Source of the DNA: an uncultured Flavobacteriales bacterium
GTDB taxonomy: Bacteria > Bacteroidota > Bacteroidia > Flavobacteriales_D > Sanyastnellaceae
Direction: 5' to 3'
DNA: 14,693 nucleotides
Assembly (NCBI GenBank): GCA_937996585.1
Contig: CALKUW010000125.1
Span: forward strand, 1-14,693
The notes beneath the pieces are model-generated. The model was not told the origin of the DNA, did not search any database, and saw nothing but the letters and a program-made list of their open reading frames with translations. Positions 6,344 through 12,980 of the stretch are shown here, one piece after another. Numbering within the stretch: the stretch's first letter is position 1; each line of letters begins with the position of its first letter. The translations under genes and the position numbers were made by a program.

Positions 6344-7013
6344 CGAAAGACCAGGGGCCTCGATGGGTGGGGTGTTCAAGCCCCTTTTCCAGAACCTTGA
6401 GGAATTGAATGCGGGGGATGTTCACCGCTCCCAATGACGCCAGATGTGGGTTCATGATCTGACAGTCGATCCAGTGGAAGTCGAGGGTGTCCAGATGGCG
6501 GGCGAGCAGAATGAACGCGGCCTTGCTGGCATTGGATTCCCTGCTGAACATGGATTCACCGAAAAACATCCTTCCCAAGGATACGCCGTAGAGTCCGCCG
6601 ACCAGGTCGCCTTCGTCATTGCGTGCCTCCGCGCTGTGTGCGAATCCGAGTTCGTGGAGCTTTCGGTAGGAGTTGATGAACCCGTCCGTTATCCAGGTAC
6701 CTTCATCGGGTCGGTCGGCGCAGCCGCGGATGACGCCCTCGAAGTCGGTATCGATGGTGATGGTGAATTGTCCCTTGTTCAGAATGGACCGCATGCTCTT
6801 GCTCACCTTGACATCCGCAGGTCTTACTACGGCTCGGGGGTCGGGTGACCACCACAAGAGCGGATCCTCGGGAGCCGACCAGGGAAAGATCCCCCGCTCG
6901 TAGGCCAGCAGGAGACGGTCCGGGGAGAGGTCGCCACCGATGGCCACCAATCCGTCCTCGCGGAAGCTGTCCGCAGGCGGAAACCAACATTCTGGACCCA
7001 ATTGATAGACCAC
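6330..7013 (-). CDS. aat: Leucyl/phenylalanyl-tRNA--protein transferase
   Basis: A cytoplasmic enzyme that transfers Leu or Phe from aminoacyl-tRNA to proteins with N-terminal Arg or Lys, marking them for ClpS/ClpAP degradation. The 227 residues match the family's usual length. Diagnostic motifs are CWFPPAD (9-15), GLVAIGGDLSPDRLLLAYERGIFPW (21-45), WWSPDPRAV (54-62), GRMFFGESMFSRESNASK (147-164) and DFHWIDCQIMNPHLASLGA (178-196). E153 and Q185 sit where the catalytic Glu156 and Gln188 of the E. coli enzyme are expected. The start is GTG at 7011-7013, fixed by family alignment and by TAATTTCG ending 4 nt upstream. The next gene overlaps its stop, so the two are likely co-transcribed; the Nudix gene diverges 34 nt away. 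Confidence 0.97.
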   Translation of the reverse strand: MVYQLGPECWFPPADSFREDGLVAIGGDLSPDRLLLAYERGIFPWSAPEDPLLWWSPDPRAVVRPADVKVSKSMRSILNKGQFTITIDTDFEGVIRGCADRPDEGTWITDGFINSYRKLHELGFAHSAEARNDEGDLVGGLYGVSLGRMFFGESMFSRESNASKAAFILLARHLDTLDFHWIDCQIMNPHLASLGAVNIPRIQFLKVLEKGLEHPTHRGPWSFDAAS

Positions 7014-7017
7014 GAAG

Positions 7018-7025
7018 CGAAATTA
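7018..7025 (-). promoter_or_regulatory. Candidate -7 promoter element TAATTTCG of aat
   Basis: On the minus strand TAATTTCG ends 4 nt before the GTG start at 7013. The same octamer at the same spacing precedes the metallophosphoesterase gene (12969-12976). It predicts a leaderless aat mRNA beginning with GTG. Confidence 0.55.
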
Positions 7026-7047
7026 GCCCTCGAAAGAAGAGACTTTG

Positions 7048-7719
7048 ATGACCATGTTGGATAGGTCACATGTGGATTGGACCGGCTGGGAGAACGCCGG
7101 TCACCCTTTGCCCGGTGTGGATGCGCATCGGCCCATGATGCCTTATGCCCGTTCCTCGGCAGACAGGGCGCGTTCGTCCGGTGAGGCGGGTGTGGATTAT
7201 CGGGAAGCGGCGGTATTCATCGGCATAGAACCGGATGGCCGCATTGCCCTGATTGAGCGCACCCCGGAAGAAGGTCCGCATGGAGGTCAGATGGCCTTGC
7301 CCGGCGGTGCGCGGGAAGCAGGGGAGACCCTGCTCGACTGTGCCTTGAGGGAGTGGCGGGAAGAGTTGGGGTTGCCCGTCGCATGCGCACCATGGTTCGA
7401 GCCTGTAGCCTTCACCGAAGTGCATGTGGTGCCCAGTGGGTTCGTCGTTCGTCCCTATCTCGCGCCGGTAGAGGCGGTGCAAAGTGCCCCCGACCCCGTG
7501 GAGGTAGCGGCGGTGCATCACACCCACCTCAAAGACCTCGTAGATCCGCGGTTCCGTCAGAAGCAATCCGTCCGCATCCACCTGCCCGGCATGAAAGGCA
7601 TGCGCTGGCGTGTTCCTGGTTTTGCCCTGCCGGGGGTACCCTTCGTCTGGGGTGCCACGGCGCTGATGTTGTCGGAAGTCGCCGAATGGTATTTGCACTG
7701 GAGGCGCGAAGACCATTGA
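7048..7719 (+). CDS. Nudix hydrolase, CoA-diphosphatase (NudL-like) type
   Basis: A 223-residue cytoplasmic hydrolase. The Nudix box runs GAREAGETLLDCALREWREE then LGL (about residues 87-109) and fits Gx5Ex7REUxEExGU exactly, giving the Mg2+-binding Glu residues. Just before it, ALIERTPEEGPHGGQMALPGG resembles the motif of CoA/acyl-CoA pyrophosphatases (R...GPHSGQISFPGG), which split CoA into 4'-phosphopantetheine and 3',5'-ADP. The substrate is therefore a family-based inference. ATG 7048 is chosen; TTG 7045 and ATG 7054 are in frame, and 7054 would lie 6 nt after ACTTTG. It diverges from aat and is followed 18 nt later by the HEAT-like gene, which has its own promoter box. Confidence 0.9.
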   Translation: MTMLDRSHVDWTGWENAGHPLPGVDAHRPMMPYARSSADRARSSGEAGVDYREAAVFIGIEPDGRIALIERTPEEGPHGGQMALPGGAREAGETLLDCALREWREELGLPVACAPWFEPVAFTEVHVVPSGFVVRPYLAPVEAVQSAPDPVEVAAVHHTHLKDLVDPRFRQKQSVRIHLPGMKGMRWRVPGFALPGVPFVWGATALMLSEVAEWYLHWRREDH

Positions 7720-7725
7720 CACTGC

Positions 7726-7733
7726 TACTTTCG
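7726..7733 (+). promoter_or_regulatory. Candidate -7 promoter element TACTTTCG of the HEAT-like gene
   Basis: TACTTTCG lies inside the 18-nt gap after the Nudix gene and ends 4 nt before the ATG at 7738. It gives the downstream gene its own, probably leaderless, start even though the two genes could also be read as one operon. Confidence 0.5.
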
Positions 7734-7737
7734 CGAC

Positions 7738-8280
7738 ATGGAAGCAAAGAAGGCACAAGCCCTCAAGGAATTGCATGACGGGCTCCATTCCCCCCTCGCA
7801 GAAAGGCGGGATGCTGCACTCAAGCGGGTGGCGCAGGAAGGCGAGTTGAGCACGATACCAGAGCTCATCCGGTTGCGCGGCGAGTCCGATGAGCCGGAGG
7901 TGCGCGAGGAAATCGCCCGCCTGTTGCGCGGGCTGAAGTTGGAAGGGGCGGGTGCGGTGCTCATGGAGACGGCACTGATGCCGGAAAACGTGGAGCAGCT
8001 GCCGGAGCTTCTGGGCTTCCTTTGGGAGTGCGGTGGAAGCGCCGAAGGCCAGTTGAGGGCCATCTCCACGCGGGCCGTGGAGCTAGGAATGCCCATCATG
8101 GTGGAGGCCCTGACCTTGTTCGAGGCGTTGCCCGAATGGGTGGAGGAGGAGGCGGACCTGCTCGACGCGATGTTGATTTTGCAGCAGGGGCTTCAGGCCC
8201 GGCAGGGGGGCAACGCCATGGCCGAGGAGGAGATGCTCAAATTGATGCTCGCCGAATTGATGCGCCGGGAGCGCGCTTGA
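7738..8280 (+). CDS. HEAT-repeat-like alpha-helical protein, unknown function
   Basis: A 180-residue, strongly charged, Leu/Glu-rich protein without signal peptide or membrane segment. The segment AERRDAALKRVAQEGELSTI then PELIRLRGESDEPEVREEIARLLRGLK (about 20-67) reads as HEAT-type helix pairs, with the usual D/E-R-x-x-A and P-x-L-I-x-L pattern. The rest (ENVEQLPELLGFLWECGGSA..., ALPEWVEEEADLLDAMLILQQ) is also helical. It is probably a small cytoplasmic scaffold or protein-binding factor. I recall similar short HEAT-like proteins in Bacteroidota but cannot name a function. The gene is convergent with the carboxylase gene; the two stop codons are 9 nt apart within one hairpin. Confidence 0.8.
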   Translation: MEAKKAQALKELHDGLHSPLAERRDAALKRVAQEGELSTIPELIRLRGESDEPEVREEIARLLRGLKLEGAGAVLMETALMPENVEQLPELLGFLWECGGSAEGQLRAISTRAVELGMPIMVEALTLFEALPEWVEEEADLLDAMLILQQGLQARQGGNAMAEEEMLKLMLAELMRRERA

Positions 8281-8294
8281 GGAGCACCCTCAAG
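8276..8294. terminator. Hairpin spanning both stop codons of a convergent gene pair
   Basis: CTTGAGG (8276-8282) and CCTCAAG (8288-8294) are perfect 7-bp arms around AGCAC. The left arm holds the TGA of the HEAT-like gene and the right arm the complementary stop of the carboxylase gene. It is the only secondary structure between the two genes. There is no U tract on either side, so efficient intrinsic termination is doubtful. Confidence 0.45.
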
Positions 8295-9936
8295 TCTGAA
8301 GTACACCTGTACGGAATGCACCTTCCGGTGGCGCACCATCGGCTGCGGAGATGCCCTCTGAAATCCATGTCCGCGTGTCGCGCGGGTCGATGATGCCGTC
8401 CACCCACAACCGGGCGGCAGCGTAGTAAGGGGACACCTGTTCGGCATACCGCGATTCGATGGCCTCTCGCAGCTCGGCTTCGCGCTCCGGGGTGATGTCC
8501 TCTCCCTTCTTCTTCCGGGCCGCGACCTCGATCTGCAGCAAGACCCCGGCAGCCTGCGCTCCCCCCATCACGGCGAGCTCGGCCGTAGGCCAGGCCGCGA
8601 TGAGCTTGGGGTCATAGGCCTTGCCACAGAGGGCGTAATTGCCGGCACCGTAGCTGTTGCCCACGATGATGGTGAACTTGGGCACCACCGAATTGGCCAT
8701 GGCATTGACCAGCTTCGCACCGTCCTTGATGATGCCGCCCTGCTCACTCTTGGAGCCGACCATGAAACCGGTGACGTCCTGCAGGAACACGAGCGGCAGG
8801 CCCTTCTGGTTGCAGTTCATGATGAACCGGGCCGCCTTGTCGGCACTGTCGGAGTAGATGACCCCTCCGAATTGGGTGCCTTGCTTGGCACTCTTGACCA
8901 GCAAGCGCTGGTTGGCGACGATGCCCACGCTCCATCCATCGATCCGCGCCGTTGCGCATAGGATGGTCTTGCCGTAGTCCTTCTTGAACTCGGTGAATTT
9001 GCCCTCGTCCACCAAGGCACCCAGCAGTTCTCGTGCATCATAGGCTTCCCGCCGCGATGCCGGCAGCACCTCGAGCAGCGCATCGGCCCCTCCGGCGGGC
9101 AGGGCAGGCGCCGAACGGTCATAATGGCGCAGGCTCGGGCGTCCCGACCGCTGGGCCATGAGCGTGCGCAACAAGGTGATGGCCTCCCGGTCGTTTTCGA
9201 CCACATGGTCCACCACACCGGAGATGCTGCCGTGCATCTCCGCGCCGCCCAATTCCTCGGCGCCCACGTCTTCCCCGATGGCCGCCTTCACGAGGTAGGG
9301 GCCTGCCAGGAAGATGCTGCCTGTTCCCTTCACGATGATGCTCTCATCGCTCATGATGGGCAGGTAGGCGCCACCGGCGACACAACTGCCCATGACAGCC
9401 GCCAATTGGGGAATGCCCGCCGCGCTCAGTCGGGCATTGTTCCGGAAGATGCGCCCGAAGTGTTCCTTGTCCGGGAAGATCTCATCCTGCATCGGCAGGT
9501 AGACCCCGGCACTGTCCACGAGGTAGATGATGGGCAGGTGGAATTCAAACGCGAGCTCCTGCGCCCGGAGGTGCTTTTTGCCCGTGATGGGAAACCAGGC
9601 ACCCGCCTTGACGGTAGCATCGTTGGCCACCGCAATGCAACGCACACCGCTGACCTTTCCCATCACCACCACGCACCCACCGCCCGGGCATCCACCGTGT
9701 TCCGCATACATGCCCTGACCGGCAAAGGCGCCGACCTCGACCAGGGGCTCGCCCTCGTCCATGAGCAGTTCGAGCCGCTCCCTGGCGGTCAGCTTGCCCT
9801 TGGCGTGTTCCTTCTCGATGCGGGCAGGACCGCCGCCGAGGCGCACCTGCTGGAACAGGTGGTCCATTTCTGAAAGCTTCAGCTTCATCGCGTCGGCGCG
9901 CTGCTGGCGTTCGATTTCCTCGGCTGGAATGGGCAT
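8290..9936 (-). CDS. Acyl-CoA carboxylase carboxyltransferase (beta) subunit, methylcrotonyl-CoA type
   Basis: A 548-residue subunit that moves CO2 from biotin to an acyl-CoA. The N-terminal entry KLTARERLELLMDEG, the crotonase-fold oxyanion regions (MGSCVAGGAYLPIMSDESII; GNSYGAGNYALCGKAYDPK) and AWPTAELAVMGGAQAAGVL are carboxyltransferase hallmarks. LVDSAGVYLPMQDEIFPDKE followed by HFGRIFRNNARLS, the Gly-rich GTGSIFLAGPYLVKAAIGED, and the ending SPYYAAARLWVDGIIDPRDTR match 3-methylcrotonyl-CoA carboxylase beta (leucine degradation) better than propionyl-CoA carboxylase; that choice is by memory of family motifs. ATG 9936 is preferred to TTG 9963, which lies inside the candidate promoter box; ATG 9888 is also possible. 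No biotin carboxylase or BCCP gene adjoins. It diverges from the ABC importer operon over 62 bp. Confidence 0.93.
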   Translation of the reverse strand: MPIPAEEIERQQRADAMKLKLSEMDHLFQQVRLGGGPARIEKEHAKGKLTARERLELLMDEGEPLVEVGAFAGQGMYAEHGGCPGGGCVVVMGKVSGVRCIAVANDATVKAGAWFPITGKKHLRAQELAFEFHLPIIYLVDSAGVYLPMQDEIFPDKEHFGRIFRNNARLSAAGIPQLAAVMGSCVAGGAYLPIMSDESIIVKGTGSIFLAGPYLVKAAIGEDVGAEELGGAEMHGSISGVVDHVVENDREAITLLRTLMAQRSGRPSLRHYDRSAPALPAGGADALLEVLPASRREAYDARELLGALVDEGKFTEFKKDYGKTILCATARIDGWSVGIVANQRLLVKSAKQGTQFGGVIYSDSADKAARFIMNCNQKGLPLVFLQDVTGFMVGSKSEQGGIIKDGAKLVNAMANSVVPKFTIIVGNSYGAGNYALCGKAYDPKLIAAWPTAELAVMGGAQAAGVLLQIEVAARKKKGEDITPEREAELREAIESRYAEQVSPYYAAARLWVDGIIDPRDTRTWISEGISAADGAPPEGAFRTGVLQT

Positions 9937-9949
9937 GTCCGGTCGTTGC

Positions 9950-9961
9950 GGGTTCGAACCC
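9950..9961. promoter_or_regulatory. 12-bp perfect palindrome GGGTTCGAACCC in the divergent promoter region
   Basis: GGGTTCGAACCC lies 13 nt upstream of the carboxylase ATG and overlaps the expected transcription start downstream of TAAATTGG. It is placed where a dimeric repressor could block the carboxylase promoter. It also resembles a tRNA T-loop, but no tRNA can be folded around it. Confidence 0.35.
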
Positions 9962-9967
9962 AATTTA
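9960..9967 (-). promoter_or_regulatory. Candidate -7 promoter element TAAATTGG of the carboxylase gene
   Basis: On the minus strand TAAATTGG fits TAnnTTTG with one mismatch and ends 23 nt before ATG 9936. It would give a short leader containing most of the 12-bp palindrome. Confidence 0.4.
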
Positions 9968-9985
9968 CGCCCCTGCCGCCCCCCG

Positions 9986-9993
9986 TACTTTTG
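9986..9993 (+). promoter_or_regulatory. -7 promoter element TACTTTTG of the ABC importer operon
   Basis: TACTTTTG is an exact match to the Bacteroidota TAnnTTTG box and ends 5 nt before the ATG at 9999. The start of transcription would fall on or beside the start codon, leaving no room for a 5' leader riboswitch. Confidence 0.6.
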
Positions 9994-9998
9994 TCCCG

Positions 9999-11186
9999 AT
10001 GGACTTTCCCACCATGGCCGCCTTCAACAAGCCCGGAATGTGCCGTCCGCTAATTTCCAGCGGGTTGTGGTGCATGGCCTGTGCCACGGTCCTCGTTTCG
10101 CCGGGGTGCACCGCACCACAGGGAGGCGTGGAGGAGGAAGCCGCAGTTGAATCGACATCCCATGGGGTCCGTTACGCGAGGCATTTTTCATTCTCCGCGG
10201 ATTTCGACACGCTTTGGACCCACAACGCTGACGTGCCCGCCATGGCTTGGGTTCACGGGAATCCGGGAGCGGGGAGCGCGTTGGAAGGAGCGAGAACCAC
10301 GGGCTTCGTTGGCGATCCCGTCAGGCTGGCGACTTGGTCGACGACTCATGTACCCCACGTCATGGCCATCGGGGCAGAAGACACGTGGTGCGCGTCGGGA
10401 TACGTCGATCGGCTGGCCCTGGATGCACAAGGCGATGTGGGGCATGTCCGGAACCTCGGGGGCGACGGTGGGCTTGACGAGGAGATGCTGCTGGTTTCCG
10501 GGGCGACGGTTTTGACCTCCTATCCCTTCGGCGACCCCATGCAGGGGGTGCAGGCGAGGACGGGGGTCATGGTGATTCCCCTCAGGGAGTATGAGGAGCA
10601 ACATCCTTTGGGAAGGGCCGAGTACATCAAGGTGTTCGGCTGGTTGACGGGGCGGTTGGAGCAGGCCAATGCCATCTTCGAGGGCATTGCAGCCCGGTAT
10701 GATTCCGTGGGCCGCATCGGTCGGGATAAGGCTGAAGCGTTGGGCCGTCCGACCGTGTTCACGGGCAGTGAGCAGGGAGGGACGTGGACGGCGCCCGGAG
10801 GTGAAGGGCTGGTGGCCCGTCTGGTGGAGGACGCCGGAGGTCACTATGCCATCGATGACAGCCTTGAATCCGCCATGGCTTTGGTCAGGGATGGTGGCAA
10901 TGTGCTGATGGACATGGAGCAGTTCGCCTTGATTGCCGATGCTTCGGATTGTTGGGGTAAGGTGGTGTATGCGCCTGAAGGGTGGTTCCGGGAGGATGCG
11001 CAGAATGCCATGCCCTGGTTGGACATGGAAGGCAAGCTGCTTTTCCATTGCAACACTGCCGAGGTGGACTACTTCGGTCAGGCCAGCCTCGAACCCGACC
11101 GGATGCTCCAGGACCTCGTGGCCATTTTCCACGGCGGGTCGGGCGCAGATGGGGCGTATTTCCTCAAAACCCCACCGCGCCCATGA
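9999..11186 (+). CDS. ABC transporter substrate-binding lipoprotein (iron-complex/haem/cobalamin, BtuF/FecB-like)
   Basis: A 395-residue protein. Residues 15-37 form a hydrophobic export signal ending in a loose lipobox (VLVSPGC, Cys37), followed by VEEEAAVE; lipoprotein anchoring is likely but the lipobox is not textbook. The mature part has the class III binding-protein plan: an N-lobe with DPVRLATWSTTHVPHVMAIG, a long bridging helix (YIKVFGWLTGRLEQANAIFE then GIAARYDSV), and a C-lobe with PTVFTGSEQGGTWTAPGGEG and VARLVEDAGGHYAIDD, ending SLEPDRMLQDLVAIFHGG. I associate this layout with Bacteroidota iron-siderophore/haem/B12 binding proteins; the ligand is not readable. Its stop overlaps the permease start (ATGA), so it is the first gene of a three-gene operon. 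Confidence 0.9.
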   Translation: MDFPTMAAFNKPGMCRPLISSGLWCMACATVLVSPGCTAPQGGVEEEAAVESTSHGVRYARHFSFSADFDTLWTHNADVPAMAWVHGNPGAGSALEGARTTGFVGDPVRLATWSTTHVPHVMAIGAEDTWCASGYVDRLALDAQGDVGHVRNLGGDGGLDEEMLLVSGATVLTSYPFGDPMQGVQARTGVMVIPLREYEEQHPLGRAEYIKVFGWLTGRLEQANAIFEGIAARYDSVGRIGRDKAEALGRPTVFTGSEQGGTWTAPGGEGLVARLVEDAGGHYAIDDSLESAMALVRDGGNVLMDMEQFALIADASDCWGKVVYAPEGWFREDAQNAMPWLDMEGKLLFHCNTAEVDYFGQASLEPDRMLQDLVAIFHGGSGADGAYFLKTPPRP

Positions 11187-12202
11187 GTCCCACCCGCATA
11201 AAAGGGGTATTGTCGGCGCTGTTGGTGCTGCTCTTCATGGGCGGACTGTTCTTCGGACCTGCCGGTCTCGGCTGGTCCGAACAATGGGATGCGCTGCTGG
11301 GCAGGGAGCAGGGCATGGCCCACACCATCATCTGGTCCCTGAGGTTGCCCCGTCTGTGCACGGCCTTGCTCGCAGGCGCAGCGCTGGGGCTGTCGGGCCT
11401 CATGATGCAGACCTATTTCCGCAATGCCCTCGCGGGTCCGAGTGTGCTGGGCGTCACTTCTGGCGCCACACTCGGGGTGGCCATGGTCGCGCTCGGTACC
11501 GGCGCGGTGGCCGGCTCCGCTGATGGATGGGGGATGGCTCCACAGGTGGTGGGCGCCCTCAGTGGCGGTGGACTCGTGATGGTGTTGCTCGGCCTGGTCA
11601 TGGGACGCTTCCGCTCCCGGACGGCGTTGCTCATCTTCGGATTGATGGTGGGCTACCTCACGGGGGCGATGGTTACGGTGTTGCAGGCGGGTGCCGATGC
11701 GGGTGCACTGCAGGCCTTTGTCCATTGGGGGATGGGCTCCTTTGCCCACGGGAATGGTCTGTCGTGCGCGGTCATGGCCCTCGCCACTGCATTGGCTGCC
11801 TTGTGGTCGCTGCGCGACGGCAGCAGTTTCGACATGTGGACGCTTGGAACCCTGGCCGCCCGAACCATGGGTGTTGATGAGCGGAAGTTCACATGGACGG
11901 TCCTTGGTACGGCAGGCGCTCTGGCGGGCCTGGTGACGGCGTGGTGTGGACCGGTGGCCTTTCTCGGCTTGGCGACACCGCACTTGGTGCGGGCCATGGG
12001 CATCCGGGGAAGGATGGCGGTCATGCTCGTTCCCGTACTCCTGACCGGTGGCGTCCTGGCCCTGTTGGCCGATGGTGTCGTTCGATGGATGGGCGTCCCA
12101 TTGAACGCGGTACTCAGCCTGGTGGGGGCACCGGTTGTTCTTTTGTTCATCCTCGGCAAGGGACCCTTTGCCCGCCGAACCCATTCCGCAAACAGGCCAT
12201 GA
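11183..12202 (+). CDS. FecCD-family ABC importer permease
   Basis: A 339-residue inner-membrane protein with about nine to ten hydrophobic helices. Family motifs are SLRLPRLCTALLAGAALGLS then GLMMQTYFRNALAGPSVLGV and TSGATLG near residues 52-97, a central GTLAARTMG, and the EAA-like coupling region GPVAFLGLATPHLVRAMGIR (about 256-275), with the closing PLNAVLSLVGAPVVLLFILGKG. Members work as homodimers carrying iron-siderophore, haem or cobalamin into the cytoplasm. ATG 11183 overlaps the preceding stop by 4 nt; a longer upstream frame runs inside the binding-protein gene and is rejected. The stop overlaps the ATPase start in the same way, so translation of all three genes is probably coupled. 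Confidence 0.95.
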   Translation: MSPTRIKGVLSALLVLLFMGGLFFGPAGLGWSEQWDALLGREQGMAHTIIWSLRLPRLCTALLAGAALGLSGLMMQTYFRNALAGPSVLGVTSGATLGVAMVALGTGAVAGSADGWGMAPQVVGALSGGGLVMVLLGLVMGRFRSRTALLIFGLMVGYLTGAMVTVLQAGADAGALQAFVHWGMGSFAHGNGLSCAVMALATALAALWSLRDGSSFDMWTLGTLAARTMGVDERKFTWTVLGTAGALAGLVTAWCGPVAFLGLATPHLVRAMGIRGRMAVMLVPVLLTGGVLALLADGVVRWMGVPLNAVLSLVGAPVVLLFILGKGPFARRTHSANRP

Positions 12203-12909
12203 CCCCGCATATCGCCGTTCGGAATTTGACGTTGCGCCGCCCGGAACAGGGGGTAGGCACCCTTGATTTCGTCTTGGAACCCGGTCAGAATCTCGTCGTA
12301 TTGGGGCGGAATGGATCGGGCAAATCCACCCTGCTCAGGACGTTGGCCGGCCTGTTGCCACCCCAATTGGGGACGGTTGAATTGATGGGGCAAGATGTCC
12401 ACGCCATGGCAACGCGGCGGAGGGCTGCCCTGATGGCATTGGCTGCTTCGACACCACCTCGGGAGACGGCATTGAATGTTCGGGAGGTACTCGGCCTCGC
12501 CTTCGAGGCGAGTGGGCGAACGGTGACATCCAAAGCTTTGGACGCTGCCCTGGAAGCACAGGGCATGCTCGATTGGGGTGGGTTGCGGCTCAGTGAGCTG
12601 AGCGACGGCATGGCCCAACGCGTCATGCTCCTCAGGGCTTTCGAGCAATCCGGTGCGGTCATCCTGTTGGATGAGCCCACGGCCTTCCTCGATGTCGTGG
12701 GTCGTGCCGAGGCGATGGCGGACATCGGCCGATGGAAGGACAATGGCCGTTCCGTGATCCTGGCTACACACGACCTTGAAGCGGTGGAGCAAGCGGAGTG
12801 GGCCGACCGTTGGCTCGTGCTCAGACCACCCTCGGCCGGCGGTTCGGTGATGATGGTCACGCCATTCAAGGCGTCCGAAGCGCGCAGGCTGCTTACCGGT
12901 CCAGTCTGA
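12199..12909 (+). CDS. ABC importer ATP-binding protein (FecE/FhuC-like)
   Basis: A 236-residue ATPase of the class that powers FecCD permeases. Walker A is GRNGSGKS (36-43), the signature is LSDGM (134-138) in place of LSGGQ, Walker B is AVILLDEP (153-160), the D-loop is FLD (163-165) and the H-loop is H191. The glutamine of the Q-loop is missing: MALAAS (79-84) stands where homologues such as FecE have LLAQ. I recall LSDG and an altered Q-loop from other Bacteroidota members of this family, so it is probably active rather than degenerate; that is inference. The start overlaps the permease stop (ATGA). The stop codon lies within the palindrome TGAAGCTTCA (12907-12916). It is the last gene of the operon. 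Confidence 0.94.
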   Translation: MTPHIAVRNLTLRRPEQGVGTLDFVLEPGQNLVVLGRNGSGKSTLLRTLAGLLPPQLGTVELMGQDVHAMATRRRAALMALAASTPPRETALNVREVLGLAFEASGRTVTSKALDAALEAQGMLDWGGLRLSELSDGMAQRVMLLRAFEQSGAVILLDEPTAFLDVVGRAEAMADIGRWKDNGRSVILATHDLEAVEQAEWADRWLVLRPPSAGGSVMMVTPFKASEARRLLTGPV

Positions 12910-12935
12910 AGCTTCACGGGGATTTCCCAATCCTT

Positions 12936-12955
12936 CCCATCGAACATAACATGGG
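12936..12955 (+). other. Weak hairpin after the ABC importer operon
   Basis: CCCAT (12936-12940) can pair with ATGGG (12951-12955), lengthened by two T-G pairs, around a 10-nt loop. No T run follows. It is a poor intrinsic terminator, and read-through into the phosphoesterase gene is conceivable. Confidence 0.2.
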
Positions 12956-12968
12956 GGCACACCGGAGC

Positions 12969-12976
12969 TAATTTCG
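12969..12976 (+). promoter_or_regulatory. Candidate -7 promoter element TAATTTCG of the phosphoesterase gene
   Basis: TAATTTCG ends 4 nt before the ATG at 12981 and is identical in sequence and spacing to the aat element at 7018-7025. It implies a leaderless transcript. No -33 TTG is evident. Confidence 0.55.
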
Positions 12977-12980
12977 CGGC

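Noticed and set aside
9940..9975. Possible tRNA T-arm (GGTTCGAACC) in the divergent gap
   Set aside because: The 5-bp T stem fails on both strands after two G-C pairs, and no acceptor, D or anticodon arm is present. It is treated as a palindrome.
9937..9998. Cobalamin riboswitch ahead of the importer operon
   Set aside because: Only 62 bp separate the divergent genes, and a consensus -7 box lies 5 nt before the start codon, so there is no space for the element.
11078..12184. A 368-codon minus-strand frame over the permease gene
   Set aside because: Antisense to a strong FecCD permease. The product is Gln/His/Arg-rich low-complexity sequence with no domain.
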